Assembly (NCBI GenBank): GCA_032716605.1
Contig: CM064571.1
Span: 18,449,856-18,513,855, forward strand
Direction: 5' to 3'
From: Paralithodes platypus
Taxonomy: Eukaryota; Arthropoda; Malacostraca; Decapoda; Lithodidae
Length of the DNA stretch: 64,000 nucleotides
Shown: positions 1 through 11,166 of the stretch, piece after piece
How positions within the stretch are numbered: the first letter of the stretch is position 1
Layout of the letters: each line of letters starts with the position of its first letter
Notes under the pieces: generated by a model
Databases searched by the model: none
Seen by the model: the letters and a program-made list of their open reading frames with translations, nothing else
What the model was told of the DNA's origin: nothing
Position numbers and translations under genes: made by a program

Positions 1-97
1 TATTAATGCTATTAATGGCAATATTTTAGTGACGGAAACACCTCAATACGTCAGCACAGGGGGACTTTCCAATTACCCCCATGCGCACTTAGGTTAA
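1..97 (+). mobile_element. 3' end of a TTAA-flanked MITE (family T1)
   Basis: This is the last ~97 bp of the family seen complete at 61897-62505 and 46712-47303; the rest lies outside the window. It shares the TATTAATGCTATTAATGG stretch and the terminal ATGCGCACTTagGTTAA end. It stops exactly at a TTAA (94-97), after which the long dispersed repeat begins. The other copy of that long repeat has a single TTAA at the same place (17252-17255), so this element inserted into the long repeat at TTAA. Confidence 0.75.
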
Positions 98-1470
98 CTC
101 TCAATAAACCATTTACCTTTCTTGCATGCTCTGATCACTAAATTAGCACCTCAGCTATACCATAGAATGAAGATTGAACAATCTAGAGAGACGCTCCTAT
201 CACAGCTGTCCCCATCCTCCTCGCAAAGTAGATCCAGTCTCTCTCTCCCCTAAATACGTCCAGTATAGCCAAAATAGTACCTCTTACTAAGGCTCAGTTA
301 TATGAAAATATAAAGGCTTCCTATAGCCCTGTGCCACAACAGTAAATACCATCTTACCTAGTCCCCATATCTATTGAGAGCTCAATTAAGTCCATAAGAC
401 TCGAGATCCCTACTGTCTACAGGGTCCAGAACCGAGCCTATAAATCTAACTCCCGCCCCCAGTCAAATCAGTTGAAAGCTAGATACCAACCAGTGGTCAC
501 TACCCTGCAGTTTACCTCTAGCTCTGCCCTTGTGTTGTTCCGGAGTTGAGAGATTCCAGATCCGGCAGACTCCGTGGCAGAGAAGACTGATAGAAGCATC
601 TGTCCATGTACAAGTCCTAACGTGCACCTTATAACCTTCACACAAATTCGTGGGTATATAAGTGTGTAGCCAGCAACGATCGTCAAGAGATCCGACTTGA
701 GAACTTCCTACATTTTGGACCATCTGGACGGCCGAGGAACCAGTCGTTAGCCCCCAACATCACCGGAAGCAAGATAACCAGGACCAGATCTACCCATACT
801 ATTCAAGATTCATGTTGCTAGTACTAAGTGTTATAGTACTAGCTTGATACTCACTTATTAACTTTCTATAAAGTGGCTAAGACCTTGCCCAGTGTAATTC
901 ATATTTAACCATTCCATTTGGGACGTACTAAGCGATCAGTGCTCTTTAATTAACAGGCGACCTTGACTCTCGTAATTACCTTATTCAGATATTAAAACTC
1001 TAGTGATATCTAACGTTCGCCCACTGATTTGTGTTCTACGTATTTCTGCCTTAAGAATATAAAACTTAGTTCAGTACCCCCATGAGGTTACTAGAGATTT
1101 CCGTGTTCTACAATATATGCGTGTCTAATCCTAACTGTGAGCTGCTACTTGGGCATGCGACCAGCCAGCAAGAGGTCGAATCAGTGACATTGAATTATAC
1201 GAATATATTGAGGTCTTCCAGTAAAATAAAAACTTGCTAATTAAACCCGTGATCAGAAGAATATACCTGAACGTTGGAAGTGGGAGACTAGGCTCCATCC
1301 AGATCCGCTAATGCTAGCAGTTCCCTTCTATCATTTGTTTTGTACGAATATAACTATCTTTCTATGCTCTTTATTTCTTTACTTAAATAAACGTGAACTT
1401 GTGTCGTGTTACCGTGTGTTTATTTTGTGTTCTCTATTCCTCATACCTTGTATTGTGCATGCAGCCTTCT
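94..1470 (+). repeat. Long dispersed repeat, copy A (~1.35 kb)
   Basis: Nearly collinear with 17252-18515, starting at TTAACTC..CAATAAACC and ending near CTTGTATTG. Both copies contain an AATAAA-type hexamer near the 3' end (about 1386 and 18448), as a retroelement LTR or 3' region would. No reading frame longer than about 85 codons is present and none resembles a known protein. The class is unknown; an LTR or the non-coding end of a retroelement is the best guess. The two copies are not the ends of one element, because a host gene (stefin) lies between them. Confidence 0.7.
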
Positions 1471-1919
1471 ATACCCAGTCATTCAGAACTCACATTACCC
1501 AAGTTAAACCTGTAGAAAAACAGGGCATAACAATTATATACTAGAGGATCATGGCGGCAGCATTACCAATCAAGTTTGCTAGATCACGTTCATATACCAT
1601 GCGCTAGATATACCAGAATTTCTATAATACCACTCTAAAATGGCTAAAATTTTCAGAATATCACTAGAATTCGTGTCGCTAGTTTGTAAACTTTAGTCTA
1701 GATCGAAGTAAATATCTCTTTATCTAGTGGGATAATAGCTAAATTGGCAACATTGGGTAGATAGCGATAGCAGACGGACAGGGGTTGGTGCCGTTGTAAA
1801 GGCTTATCCTACTATTCAATACTATTCAACAGAAGAGGCAAAAACAACGGTGTATAGACTTTGGCAAATAAGAAATAAGAAAATAAAGGAATTATTAAGA
1901 TAAAATCACAATATACACA
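1471..1919. other. Unassigned A/T-rich DNA
   Basis: No gene, RNA or repeat copy recognised between the end of the long repeat and the first LINE codons. The 77-codon frame at 1311-1544 straddles the repeat end and looks like chance. Confidence 0.5.
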
Positions 1920-4300
1920 ATATCCTCCACATCTCAAAGCCACCAACTTTCACAAGGCCCTCCAGGAGATTGAAAGCAAACTCCTAAAATCCCATGAAGA
2001 CCAGAGGAAGAGAGAAGAACTACAAGCAGTCCAGAACATAAGCAGTAACTCTTAAGTTTTTCTTCTCATACGCTAACAAAAAATCCAAAAACATATCGGC
2101 AGTAGGGCCATTAGAAGACGTTGATGGAAACCTGGTGGCCGACCCAGTGGAAATGGCAGACATACTAAGGGCACAGTACGAAAGTGTCTTCAGTCTTCCT
2201 AACCCCCACAAAACTGTGGACGACCCAGCGGCTTTCTTCACAATGCAAGAGCCCTCTCCCTCACCAATACTGACCGACATAATCCCAGAAATTAATGATA
2301 TAATTCAAGCCATTGACGACATAGCAGCCGACTCAGCAACAGGTCCAGACAGGTTCAGTGCACAGCTTCTAAAAACCTGCAAAGCTGAACTGGCGCTACC
2401 ACTGCAACTAATCGCTGCCAAGTCCCTAGCTACCGGTACAGTTCCCTCATCCCTGAAGGAAGGGGTAGTGAAACCTATTCACAAAGGGGGTAGCAAAGGA
2501 CTGGCCAAAAACTATCGGCCCGTAGTGCTAATTTAACCTCGCACATAACAAAGTAATCGAGCGAGTCGTCAGAAAGAGAATATCGAAACACATGGAGGAC
2601 CTCGACGCTTTCAACGGGGGGCAGCACGGGTTTAGAAAGGGCCGTTCCTGTCTGTCGTAGCTACTTGCCCACCATGAGGCTCTACTAGAAGACATCAGTA
2701 AAGGCAAAAACGTTGACGTGATATACCTGGATTTCGCCAAGGCATTTGATAAAGTAGACCACGGCCTCGTTCTTCACAAGCTGAAAAATCTAGGTATAGG
2801 AGGAAACCTCGGCAAGTGGCTGCACAGCTTCCTAACCCATAGGGAACAGAGAGTATCGGCCCAAGGACACCTTTCAGACCCAAGCGAGGTAATAAGTGGC
2901 GTTCCGCAGGGGTCTGTACTAGGACCACTTCTGTTCCTTATCATGATAGGGTATATTGATCATGATCTCCAGCACTCCAAGGCCACCTCATTTGCAGATG
3001 ACACAAGAGTAATGAGGAGGGTAGAGACAGCTGATGATGTGGCCCTGCTACAAGAAGATCTGAATCTCCTTCTGGACTGGGCAGATTCCAACAACATGAG
3101 CATGAACGTCGAGAAATTCGAATTGCTAAGGTACGGCCCTCTACAAACCATCAAAGAGGGCACCAGCTACCAGGCCAATCAAGAAACCATCACTCCAAAA
3201 GAACATGTGCGGGATCTGGGAGTAACAATGAGTAGGCCTACCGATGGAACTTTTTCTCGCCACATCAACCAAACCACCGAGACAGATAGGAGACTCGCAG
3301 GATGGATCCTCAGGACCTTCCAAACTAGAGAGAGGGCCTGTATGCTGACACTCTGGAAGGCTCTGGTCTCGATCTCGATCTCGATTGATAATGTGTAGGG
3401 CGCTGGACTTGCGCATATCACACATATAAGGGTATTAGGGTGGAGGATGGGGGGTCAGGATATAGGATGGGGGGAGCTAAGTGGAGGGTTTATGGTGTGC
3501 GTGTAATGTGGGCGAAATGTTAGTTTATTCTGTGTTTGAATGTGTCTAGTGTAGGGCTATTTATTGTATCTTCTGGGAGACTGTTCCAATCTCCTTTGGT
3601 CCTCCCAAAGGTGGAATACTGCTGCCAGCTATGGACTCCCCACAAGATAGGTGACATCGGCAAACTGGAGTCTCTACAGAGGACCTTCACCAGCAGGATC
3701 TGGGGTCTCCAACACATGAATTACTGGGAACGCCTGAAGGAGTTGCGACTCTACTCCCTTCAGAGACGACGAGAACGTTACCTAGTGATTTACGCGTGGA
3801 AGACCCTAGAAGGGCTGGTACCTGACGTGGGACTAGTCATCAACAACCACGTTAGAAAAGGGCGGCTGTGCTACATCAAGAGGACTGAGACTACCTCTCA
3901 GAAAATAGCAACAGTCGCCCACAACAACTTCAGCAAAAATGGGGCTCGTCTCTTCAATACTGTACCAAAGGCCGTCCGGGAACTGACGGGAGTCACGACC
4001 GACTCCTTCAAGCGTCAGCTGGACCGATGGCTGGCTACAGTACCAGACGAGCCCCCAACACCAGGATATCCCAGCACCGCATCCAACTCGTTAGTAAATA
4101 GACGGAACGAGGGAGTTGCGGAGCTGCCTGGCTGCAGCGGAGGTCCAATTTAGCTGCGTCCACAGAGGACGGAATTTTACCAAGTATGACCAAGTAAGTA
4201 AATAGACCCGGACCCAGACCGCAAGAAAAAACCTACATCAGGGAGTGCCGCTTTAAAGGCATTACTCCCGCCAATCAACTGAACTGAACTGATCCCTCAA
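1920..4300 (+). pseudogene. Non-LTR retrotransposon (CR1/Jockey-like) reverse transcriptase, 5'-truncated and broken
   Basis: Remnant of a LINE ORF2. The linker before the polymerase (FFFSYANKKSKN at about 2056) leads into RT motifs in order: NYRPV (about 2508), HGFRKGRSC (about 2628), the catalytic YLDFAKAFDKVDH (2721-2762), GVPQGSVLGPLLF (2899-2937), and FADD (2992-3003) in place of the usual YADD. The C-terminal domain follows from EYCCQLW to the stop at 4153, then a 3' UTR ending in AAGTAAGTAAATA. The endonuclease is missing. Breaks: a frameshift near 2530, an in-frame TAG at 2658-2660 where a Gln codon would fit, and an antisense insertion at 3369-3602. It cannot make a working protein. 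The clade is judged from motif spelling only. Confidence 0.88.
3369..3602 (-). mobile_element. Second LINE: truncated 3' end inserted antisense in the first LINE
   Basis: The flanking LINE reads LWKALV before and LPKVEYCC after, a continuous sequence in this family, so about 235 bp is extra. On the minus strand the insert starts in a LINE C-terminal motif (GDWNSLPEDTINSPTLDTFK) and ends in a GATCGA microsatellite tail next to TGGTC. TGGTC also occurs on the other side (TTTGGTC) and may be a short target duplication. This is the expected form of a 5'-truncated retrotransposed copy. Confidence 0.75.
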
Positions 4301-4638
4301 TACTTCATCTGATCTGCCTACTCATATAATTGAATTTATTTAGGCTATAGCAATCATATAGCAATACTAGGCAACTGTGCAAAATATTACAGGTAAAGAA
4401 GATAATAAGGTGTTTTCAATCATACAGTTAAACTACATGGAAAGTGTCATACATAATATTATGTCAAAGTAATTCTAGTGGTGACCGGCATCAATCCTAT
4501 ACCTGAGAGAGAGAGTGTGTGCATGTTACAAGGAGTTGTAAGGAATAGTTAGTATCTCGGAGACCTTGCGGTCCATTCCGAGGAGAATTTCGAAGTAGGA
4601 GAGAGACTGCATGTTTAGTGCATTACACTCGTTACAAA
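4301..4638. other. Unassigned sequence between two LINEs
   Basis: A/T-rich sequence with no coding potential. It contains a short GA/GT run at 4506-4522. Part of it may be the 3' UTR of the minus-strand LINE that starts at 4639. Confidence 0.4.
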
Positions 4639-5930
4639 GTGTGCAAATAAACTATCTACTTTCTTTTTTAACTGTTCTACTGTTTACAACTTCGGAGGGA
4701 AGTTTGTTCCAGGTAGAACAGATTTTGTAGCCTACGTGAAAAAGTTTCCACAAATATTTGTGCTGAACCTTTTCAATTATAATTTCCAGCCATGAATACA
4801 ACACGCAACGTGTTGTATTCATATTGAGGCTAAACATTTTGCTATAATCCACATTGTCAAATCCATTAAGTATTTTTAAAACTTCAATGAGCTGACCTCG
4901 TAGTCTGTGTGTCTCCGGGAAGAGATCAAGAGCTCTCAATCAGTCCTCATAGCTCAGTCTTCTAAGCGAAGGAATGAGCTACCCCTATAGCTAGGCCGGC
5001 TATCTAGTACTCTTTCCAGTCGCTCTATATCTTTCCTGAGTGTTGGAGAGCAGAATTGAACAGCATACTCCAGGAGAGGCGCCGTATCAGAGAGTTGTCA
5101 AGTGTGAGGACTATTAAATTGACTCTTAATATAGCCCAATAATTTCTGAGCTTTCTTCACTACTTTACTGTACTGCTTGAAAAACTTTAGGTCACTGCTA
5201 AATCAGAACACCCAAATCCTTTTCCAAGTCAGTCACTTCCAGAGGCATTCCCAATAGCGAATCGCTTGACTTAATGGGGTTTGCTTGGCCGATATGCAAC
5301 ACCTTATACACTTTTCCAAGTTTAGAGGCATCTGCCATGTCTCCGACCATTCACCCAGTCTGTTGAGGTCCATCCTGAGTTGTTCAACATTCATATTCAT
5401 TTCAAGCTTTATGTCATTGCAAACTTGGAGATCACACTCAACAAACCAATATCGATGTAATTGACATATATGATAAACAGAAGTGGACCAAGGACAGATC
5501 CCTGTGGAATTCCAGAAGTGACGTCTGGAGTCCACTCAGAAGAAACACCGTTGATTACCACTCGTTGTTGTCTACCTGTTAGCCAACTTTCTATCCAATT
5601 TGTGACCTCTGTATTGATACCTATAGTCTATTTTTTTTCCAGATGAGGGTAAATTGCCATGTTACTATCTTGGTTACTCAGCTATAACGTAGATTTTGTA
5701 GCGAAATATGTTGTTAGTTATGAAAACCTGGCATTAATACAACACAGAGACATAGTAGTTTCACATTTGTTCCATTAAATATCGAGAAATAAGAGGCTAA
5801 GAGATTCAATTTACCATCAGCTGGACAAAAATAGACTATAGTGCACTTACATTTGACATTAGCCTGCAATGAGGCACTTTGTCAAAAGCTTTTTGAAAAT
5901 ATAAGTAAGGGATATGTCTATGGCTCTACT
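4639..5930 (-). pseudogene. Decayed CR1-like LINE, RT and C-terminal domain
   Basis: Read on the minus strand, the order is YLYFQKAFDKVPHCRLM (about 5925-5875), then SGIPQGSVLGPLLFIIYVNY (about 5525-5450), a thumb-like LNRLGEWSETWQMPLNLEKC (about 5380-5310), and the C-terminal RGQLIEVLKILNGFDNVDYS and CSTWNKLPSEVVNS up to 4652. All are family motifs of CR1-like LINE ORF2. Frameshifts and stops separate the segments and a MITE interrupts them at 5622-5843. It is an old copy of a different LINE from the one at 1920-4300. Confidence 0.85.
5622..5843. mobile_element. MITE with ~30-bp terminal inverted repeats (family CTATAGTC)
   Basis: Ends are CTATAGTCTATTTTTTTTCC and its inverse (GGACAAAAATAGACTATAG). 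The internal sequence includes TTTTGTAGCGAAATATG. Other copies are at 36397-36621 and, decayed, at 47311-47500; a fragment lies at 42755-42790. This copy interrupts the minus-strand LINE between two RT motifs, so it is younger than that LINE. A TA target is possible, but the ends are A/T-rich and the duplication cannot be fixed. Confidence 0.75.
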
Positions 5931-5939
5931 TTTGTCATA

Positions 5940-6675
5940 GAGAGAGAGAAAGAGAGCTAGAGAGCATGCAGTCACCAAAATGACACGTGACCGAGAATCT
6001 AATTAGGTCTAATTAATTCACTCCCATCACCAAACACTTTCCAAGGACATTAAGCATGTGATCTTCAAAAACACGTTGCTCTCTATCGCTCCCAGGAAAA
6101 GATTTACACCTAAATTACAGCAAAAGTCAAAGAAATGGGGCAAAAGGCCTTAATAATAACTGTCAAACTAATGGGCCGAACGTCTTATAATCTGAAAACT
6201 ATAGGGGCTAAACATGAGGGAGAAGACGGGCCAGAAAAAAACCCCGTCCCCCCTTTATAATGAAGTTAATTTAATTTGTTCCCTATAATTAATGAACAGT
6301 ATATAATCGCTTTTTCTGGACCCCCTTCTCCCTCATGTTTAACATATTTGCTTTGAAGTATTAAGACGTTACTTCCATGCACTAGTTTGGCGTTTTTTAG
6401 ACCTTTCGCCCCATTTCTTTGTCAATATTAAAACCTTTCGTACTATTTAGGTGTCGATATTTTCCTGGCGAGTGATAGAGATGAAGCCTGTAATTTTATA
6501 AGAAGTCGGCCTTCGGTCGGAACATTGGTGTTATCGAAAAATGTATGCTACACATTTATCTTGAAAGGGGGTCTAGGTTTTTTTTGTTTTAAGCTTGATG
6601 GAGGTCTAACAAGGAAACTCATAAGCAAAATAATAAATAAATACATAGACCAAAAACCAAGGACTACCCCCTTAA
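5940..6675. repeat. Rearranged copies of the CCGGCC-hairpin TTAA family (T3)
   Basis: Contains the hallmarks of the element seen complete at 9069-9304 and 60552-60915: GGGGCAAAAGGCC, CATGAGGGAGAA, a GGCCTTCGGTCGG hairpin, AAGCTTGATGGAGGTCTA, and an ACTACCCCCTTAA end at 6663-6675. Half-copies face each other around 6250, so more than one insertion or an inversion is present. No coding sequence. Confidence 0.6.
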
Positions 6676-6687
6676 AATGAGGCTACT

Positions 6688-7105
6688 TTAACCCATTCAG
6701 TACCGGTCACGTCCTTTTCATTCTATTCTGGCAACTATTAGACAATTTTATTCAGCTTAGGAAGGGCGTATGCCAATTTAATGTCTACAAACTCTCTCAA
6801 TTAATCCTTCTATAGCTAACAAATATCCTTCCTAAGCTATATAAAATCGTATAAATGTAGCTGAAATAAAATAGAAAATACGTCGCCAATTAAGAAGGGA
6901 TTAAACGAGGAATACATGGAATTACTATTCTTATTCGATTTCAGCTACATTTAGACAATTTGATGAGGGTTGGGAAGTATATACTGTATGTTAACTAAAA
7001 GGATTAACTGAGATAATCTGCAGTCTCTCTCCCAAGCTGAATAAAATAGTCTAATAGTTGCCAGAATATAATGAAAAGGATGTCACCGGTACTGAATTGA
7101 ATAAA
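6688..7105. mobile_element. Inverted-repeat element with CAGTACCGGT ends
   Basis: The left end TTAACCCATTCAGTACCGGT continues for about 70 bp through CTGGCAACTATTAGACAATT; the mirror image runs 7020-7095. The interior holds a smaller pair built on TTCAGCTTAGGAAGG and CCTTCCTAAGCTG, a motif pair that recurs at 14670-14750 and 60210-60305. Non-autonomous; class unknown, possibly TTAA-targeting like its neighbours. Confidence 0.65.
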
Positions 7106-8092
7106 GTTTTTATGCACAAGAATTGTGTAAGATATATTTTAGTCAAATATAAGTTGTATATGGAATTGTTCATAATAAAACAACAACATCGCAAATAATA
7201 TATATTTAATATTTTAATATTTGACTCTTATAATACAAGGGACTTGGGTTCTCGAAAAGGGGTTCCAGTCCTGACGCTATTCTTGACTTACAGTGAGTGT
7301 GCTTGGTCTAATAATCCAGAAGGGTTGATAGCCTTTTAAGTCCTATTCTAACTAACTAACTTTTATAATCGCATATATTATAAACAATATCTTCCACTTT
7401 CCATTTTGAGTATCACTATTATGTACCGGTGACGTCATTTTCATCATATTCTAAATAGAGTAAGAGTAAAATGAAAAAGACGTCACTGGTACAGAAGGGG
7501 TTAGAAAGGTCAACCCCTGAACTTTCATAACTCAATAAAGACTTGAACAATCGAGCCTATATTTCGATCTATCATGTGGGAAGAATCAAAAGTATAGTAA
7601 TTATGTGGGGACATGTACAGCCCGTTTTCTCCAGCTCGCCCTGAGTGACAATTACAAGGTCATAATTTCTAAATTCGTCATTATGGACAGAAAATAGGGT
7701 GATTTTTGGACAGATGGCAAACTTAATGAAATGGTGACTTTGGCGTTGTTAACTTTAGAATGCAATCAACCAAGTGACAATTTTTGTTCTATGTGCATGA
7801 AGGAGCCAAATATCAAAACCTGCCTGTAACAGGTTTTCCCCAAAGGTTGAAAGAGTACTAGCGAGTCTATATCAAGGTACGTTAGAGGCAATTTAGGTGT
7901 GTTGGAAAGAAGTGTAGTGTGCTTGTTAAGTGTAGTGAAATGAATAGGAGGAGGTGTTAATGAGAGTTAGCTGGATTACTCTCTGTGTAGGTGAGGCACA
8001 AATAGAAGCAGTGGAGGAAGCCAAGCATATGAAACAGGGGTTCCAGCAACTCCTTATCACATGCCCTGGGTACTGCCCCGCTCGGTTGGTGC
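7106..8092. other. Stefin 3' flank with repeat fragments
   Basis: No gene seen. It holds a short inverted pair around ACCGGTGACGTC/GACGTCACTGGT (7426-7495) and a fragment (about 7505-7680) of a dispersed repeat also found at 12060-12240, 32215-32330 and 35264-35640. The segment just below 8093 is the likely stefin 3' UTR; no polyadenylation signal is certain. Confidence 0.45.
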
Positions 8093-8828
8093 CTAAAAGA
8101 ACTCGATGCCATGAGTCTTGTGCTTGGGGTGCTGTAGCGAGTGGAGGGACGTTTGCTGCTTCAGGTCCCGGTAGATCCTCAGGTGTACCATGGCCTCGTC
8201 ACCTTCACCTATGTCCACCTGCGAGGGAGGGAATCAGTCAGTCAGTAGCCAACCCTTACTCCCACATGGGGTAGGGAGGATAAGGAAGAGACGCAAGAAA
8301 GGTAAAAGAGGTGACAGGAGAACACATGCAATAGTTCGCCCACAAAAAGCAAGCACACAAGCATTCACCGAAGAAGCACCGATCACTTATCAGCCCCCGT
8401 AATCAATGGCTTCACCTCAGATGGGGTAGGGAATAGTTTTCGAAATTTATGAGTGTATATTTGATGCTCACCCCCATGACCCCCAACCCCCCTCTCTACA
8501 ATGGCAGACATCAGAGGTGCAATGACCAGTGTCGCATTTAGGGAGGCCACACATTTTTATAAGTGACAGTATAGGCTATAGGGGGTCCACAAATATTAAA
8601 TAATAAGTGACGGTATAGGGGGTCCACGAATATTCATACCTGACTATACCTTTGCGAAGTAATTTTGTCCAGCGACGACCTGGGTCTTGTAGGACACGAC
8701 CTTCAGCTGAGGCACAGGACGACCCAGCTTCTCCTCAACCTGGTTAAAAAAAAAATACTAGTACCTTCTCAACCTGGTTAAAAAAAATACTAGTTCATTC
8801 TCAACCTGGTTACAGAAAAATAATATAT

Positions 8829-8860
<32 letters not shown>

Positions 8861-10140
8861 GAATGAATAAAGACCAAAAACTAACCACTACCCCTTTAAG
8901 GAGTTCCTTCTTAACCCCTTCAGTAAACGATAGTCAATTTGATATCATTATGGCTCATGTTAGTTTATTGTACTGTATTTGGGTTAATTCAAGCAAGGGT
9001 ATATACAGTATGTTAAAGGGGTCAAATATATCCCAGTTGACCATTTGACTATCATATATCCTTCTTAATTAAGGGGGTAGTGCTTGGTTTTTGGTCCATA
9101 TATTTATTTATTTATTTATTTTTGAGTTTCATCACTAGACCTCCATCAAGCTTAGAAAAACACCCCCTAGACCCCCTTTCAAGATATATTTGTATATTTT
9201 TCAGTAGAACAATGTTCCGGCCAAAGGCCGGTTCCATCTAAAATTAGGGGCTCGCTATCGCTTGCCAGGAAACAATCCAGAAAAAGCTAGTACTACCCCC
9301 TTAAAGTCGTTACAATCGTCTAATATTCGACAAATTAAAGTGAAGGGTTGTGGCCTGGTGTTCTCTGAAGGTTAAGGTGAATACTTAATCTTGTGGAAGT
9401 AGCTTGAAGTATGATAAATTTGTCTTATGATCATAATAGTTTACAGGCGAATGGCATATAGTAGAAATACATGTGTGTGTTTGTTTGTTTGTTTGGTCTG
9501 TGTGTGTGTATTTTTTTTTTTTTTTCCAAGTACTTCCTCTCGGGCATAGGCTGACAGCCTGTACATTCTACCGCTCAACACGGTGAAGCCCATGAGGTCT
9601 CGTTCCAGTCTAGGGAGTGAGACATGTGAAGCACCCACTTACGGCCTGAAGCAGCCCCACCTCTGAAGCTGCTTCACCATCGTGCTTTACTGTCTCATCC
9701 CCTAGACTCGGACCCTCACTTCAGAACGCAACCTATTGAGCAATTAACTCACTAGGCATTGCCCCCCTGTAGCATATATTTTGAATATGGGAATATTTAA
9801 ACAATTCTATTTAATCAAGGAACAATGAGGGTATTTTCTTGGCATTTCGGTGGGCTTTGTGGTAATGCACTGATACTAGGTACAGCACAAATTCACAAAT
9901 TCCATCCCAATAATATAATCCCATTAACATATCGGGTTTCGAACCCGGGTCCATCTGATTACCAGTCCAGTGGCAAGACCACTCCACCACACCTCCTCTA
10001 ACCCCTGGGTGTGTGTGTGTGTGTGTGCACAATTTCCCAGTATGCCAGCAAGAACTCACCTGACTTTTAACAGAATCAACAATTTGCTGAACGTTATCAT
10101 CAGCTGGCTTTTCATCAGAGGTTCCTCCGCACTTCATCAT
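8093..10140 (-). CDS. Stefin (cystatin family I), intracellular cysteine protease inhibitor
   Basis: Three coding exons on the minus strand: 10140-10060, 8739-8650 and 8218-8093. All junctions are phase 0 with GT-AG ends. The protein is 98 aa, the usual stefin length. It has MMKCGG at the N terminus (the Gly that enters the protease cleft), the QVVAG first hairpin loop at residues 47-51 within YKTQVVAGQNYFAK, and a C-terminal region starting VDIGEGDEAMVHLRIYRDL. There is no signal peptide and no disulphide pair, as in stefins A/B, so it should act in the cytosol against papain-like cathepsins. The second ATG at 10137 is an alternative start. The sequence before the ATG (TTTGTTTCCACAG, ending at 10153) looks like a splice acceptor, so a non-coding 5' exon probably lies upstream. 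Intron 1 contains a tRNA-headed SINE and a TTAA MITE. Whether it is closer to stefin A or B cannot be said. Confidence 0.93.
8650..8820 (-). repeat. Triplicated 3' splice site of stefin exon 2
   Basis: On the minus strand the unit TTAACCAGGTTGAGAA, preceded by a T-run and followed by a ACTAGTA spacer, occurs three times: near 8813-8797, 8781-8765 and at the true acceptor (8742-8727, where it reads GTTGAGGAGAAG). Each unit carries a pyrimidine tract and CAG|GTTGAG. Only the last is in frame with the stefin protein. The two upstream ones run into stop codons in the T-rich spacer. Confidence 0.8.
8830..8861. repeat. (TA)n microsatellite
   Basis: Uninterrupted TA dinucleotides inside stefin intron 1. 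Confidence 0.9.
9069..9304. mobile_element. TTAA-flanked MITE (family T3, CCGGCC hairpin)
   Basis: Bounded by TTAA at both ends, with inverted ends TTAAGGGGGTAGTGCTTG and TTAAGGGGGTAGTACTAG (as read inwards). The interior carries CATCAAGCTTAGAAAAACA and the GGCCAAAGGCCGG hairpin shared with 60552-60915, 47895-48200 and 41540-41730. It lies in stefin intron 1. The TTAA target and TIR form fit a non-autonomous piggyBac- or Kolobok-type element. Confidence 0.8.
9441..10002 (-). mobile_element. tRNA-headed SINE (family S1), copy 1
   Basis: On the minus strand it begins with a tRNA-like head: an A box TGGTGGAGTGG near 9990 and a B box GGTTCGAAACC near 9938. A body shared with 30214-30787 follows (GTACCTAGTATCAGTGCATT inverted), then a part containing CCTAGACTGGAACGAGACCT, and a poly(A) tail that appears as T-run 9511-9526. 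It sits 58 bp inside stefin intron 1 next to a (GT)n run. Pol III SINE by structure; no protein. Confidence 0.82.
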
Positions 10141-10334
10141 TATAGGGTGATTCTGTGGAAACAAATATATACATTTATCATACACTATATATTATACATA
10201 TACAGTAGCCTATAATATGTAGGATGTGGTTTCTAACCTGCCTGTAAGGAAGGTTATAGAAATCCAATCTTGCATTCAACCATCTTTACAATTTCACCAA
10301 CTCACCTAAATAATATTTCGAAAATATGTAGGCT

Positions 10335-10410
10335 ACCCAGGGCGGGCATCAAACCTGGGTCCCTTGGGTTACGAAGCAGACGTACCCGTTAACCACGAGA
10401 CTATAATAAA
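10335..10410 (-). repeat. tRNA-like SINE head fragment
   Basis: The minus strand has an A-box-like TCGTGGTTAACGGG and a B-box-like AGGTTTGATGCCC with tRNA spacing. The B box departs from consensus and no full cloverleaf closes, so it is a SINE head or tRNA pseudogene. Confidence 0.5.
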
Positions 10411-10644
10411 GGTGCCCCACTTTACAAATATACATACACTCTAAAATATTATCTAAATCGACATGAGTAGGCCGATATATGTATATATATAACTAGGCCT
10501 ATATACCGTCATATACAAAAATCGTGAGAAACAACTGATAATGTCAAGGGCAGACGACTATATCAGATTAATCAGAGAATGCTGCAACAACAAATGAGAT
10601 AGAACATAGAGGTGAACGTAGCGAAAAAATGGGGGCTATTGCAC

Positions 10645-10770
10645 TTATCCGAGAGAGAGAGAGAGAGTGAGTGTGTGTGAGAGTGCGAGAGAGTGAGTGA
10701 GGTAGAGAAAGAGTGTGTGTGTGTGTGTGTCTGATAATAAGAGAGAGTGAGTGTGTGTATCATGGGCGTC
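10645..10770. repeat. Mixed GA/GT microsatellite
   Basis: Alternating (GA)n and (GT)n runs, no coding content; the Ser/His/Thr-rich frames across it are translation of the repeat. Confidence 0.85.
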
Positions 10771-10919
10771 CGCAGGGGTGGGGGAGGGGGGTTAGTTCCC
10801 CCCATGGATATTCAATGTGCTTGGAATTTCACATTTTATCTAATTTATTTATTATCCGCTATAGGGCAAAATATATTTCTTGACTGCAATTCACAATATA
10901 TTTCAATTATATCTTTGAT

Positions 10920-11166
10920 TATAATAATAATAATAATAATAATAATAGTTCTTAAAGCTAGCACATGCTAAGCTAGCTAAGGATAGCTCAATAAGGCCGA
11001 TTAGGCGTATTTCCATTGGGGTCCTGTACTACTACCCCATCCCTTTGCTCATGAGGGATGGTAACGACTCAGTGCTTGTGAAAAATCTTTAATGCGCCGA
11101 GCGTGGGCGCGAACCCGGGCCTTCTGGGTGGAAGTCCGAGACGCTAGTCACTACACCAAGCGAGCC
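10920..11166 (-). mobile_element. tRNA-headed SINE (family S2) with (ATT)n tail
   Basis: The minus-strand head (11166-11095) reads GGCTCGCTTGGTGTAGTGAC, with a GGGTTCGCGCCC T-arm and a loop like tRNA-Gly(UCC)/Glu. The body runs to an ATT-repeat tail at 10949-10920. The head-body-tail order is that of a SINE, not of a functional tRNA gene. No second copy is obvious in the window. Confidence 0.7.

Noticed and set aside
8190..8402. Plus-strand frames over 7954-8402
   Set aside because: They are antisense shadows of stefin exon 3.
9961..10000. Functional tRNA genes at 9940-10000, 11095-11166 and 30215-30285
   Set aside because: Each head continues into a shared body and a poly(A) or ATT tail, which is SINE structure.
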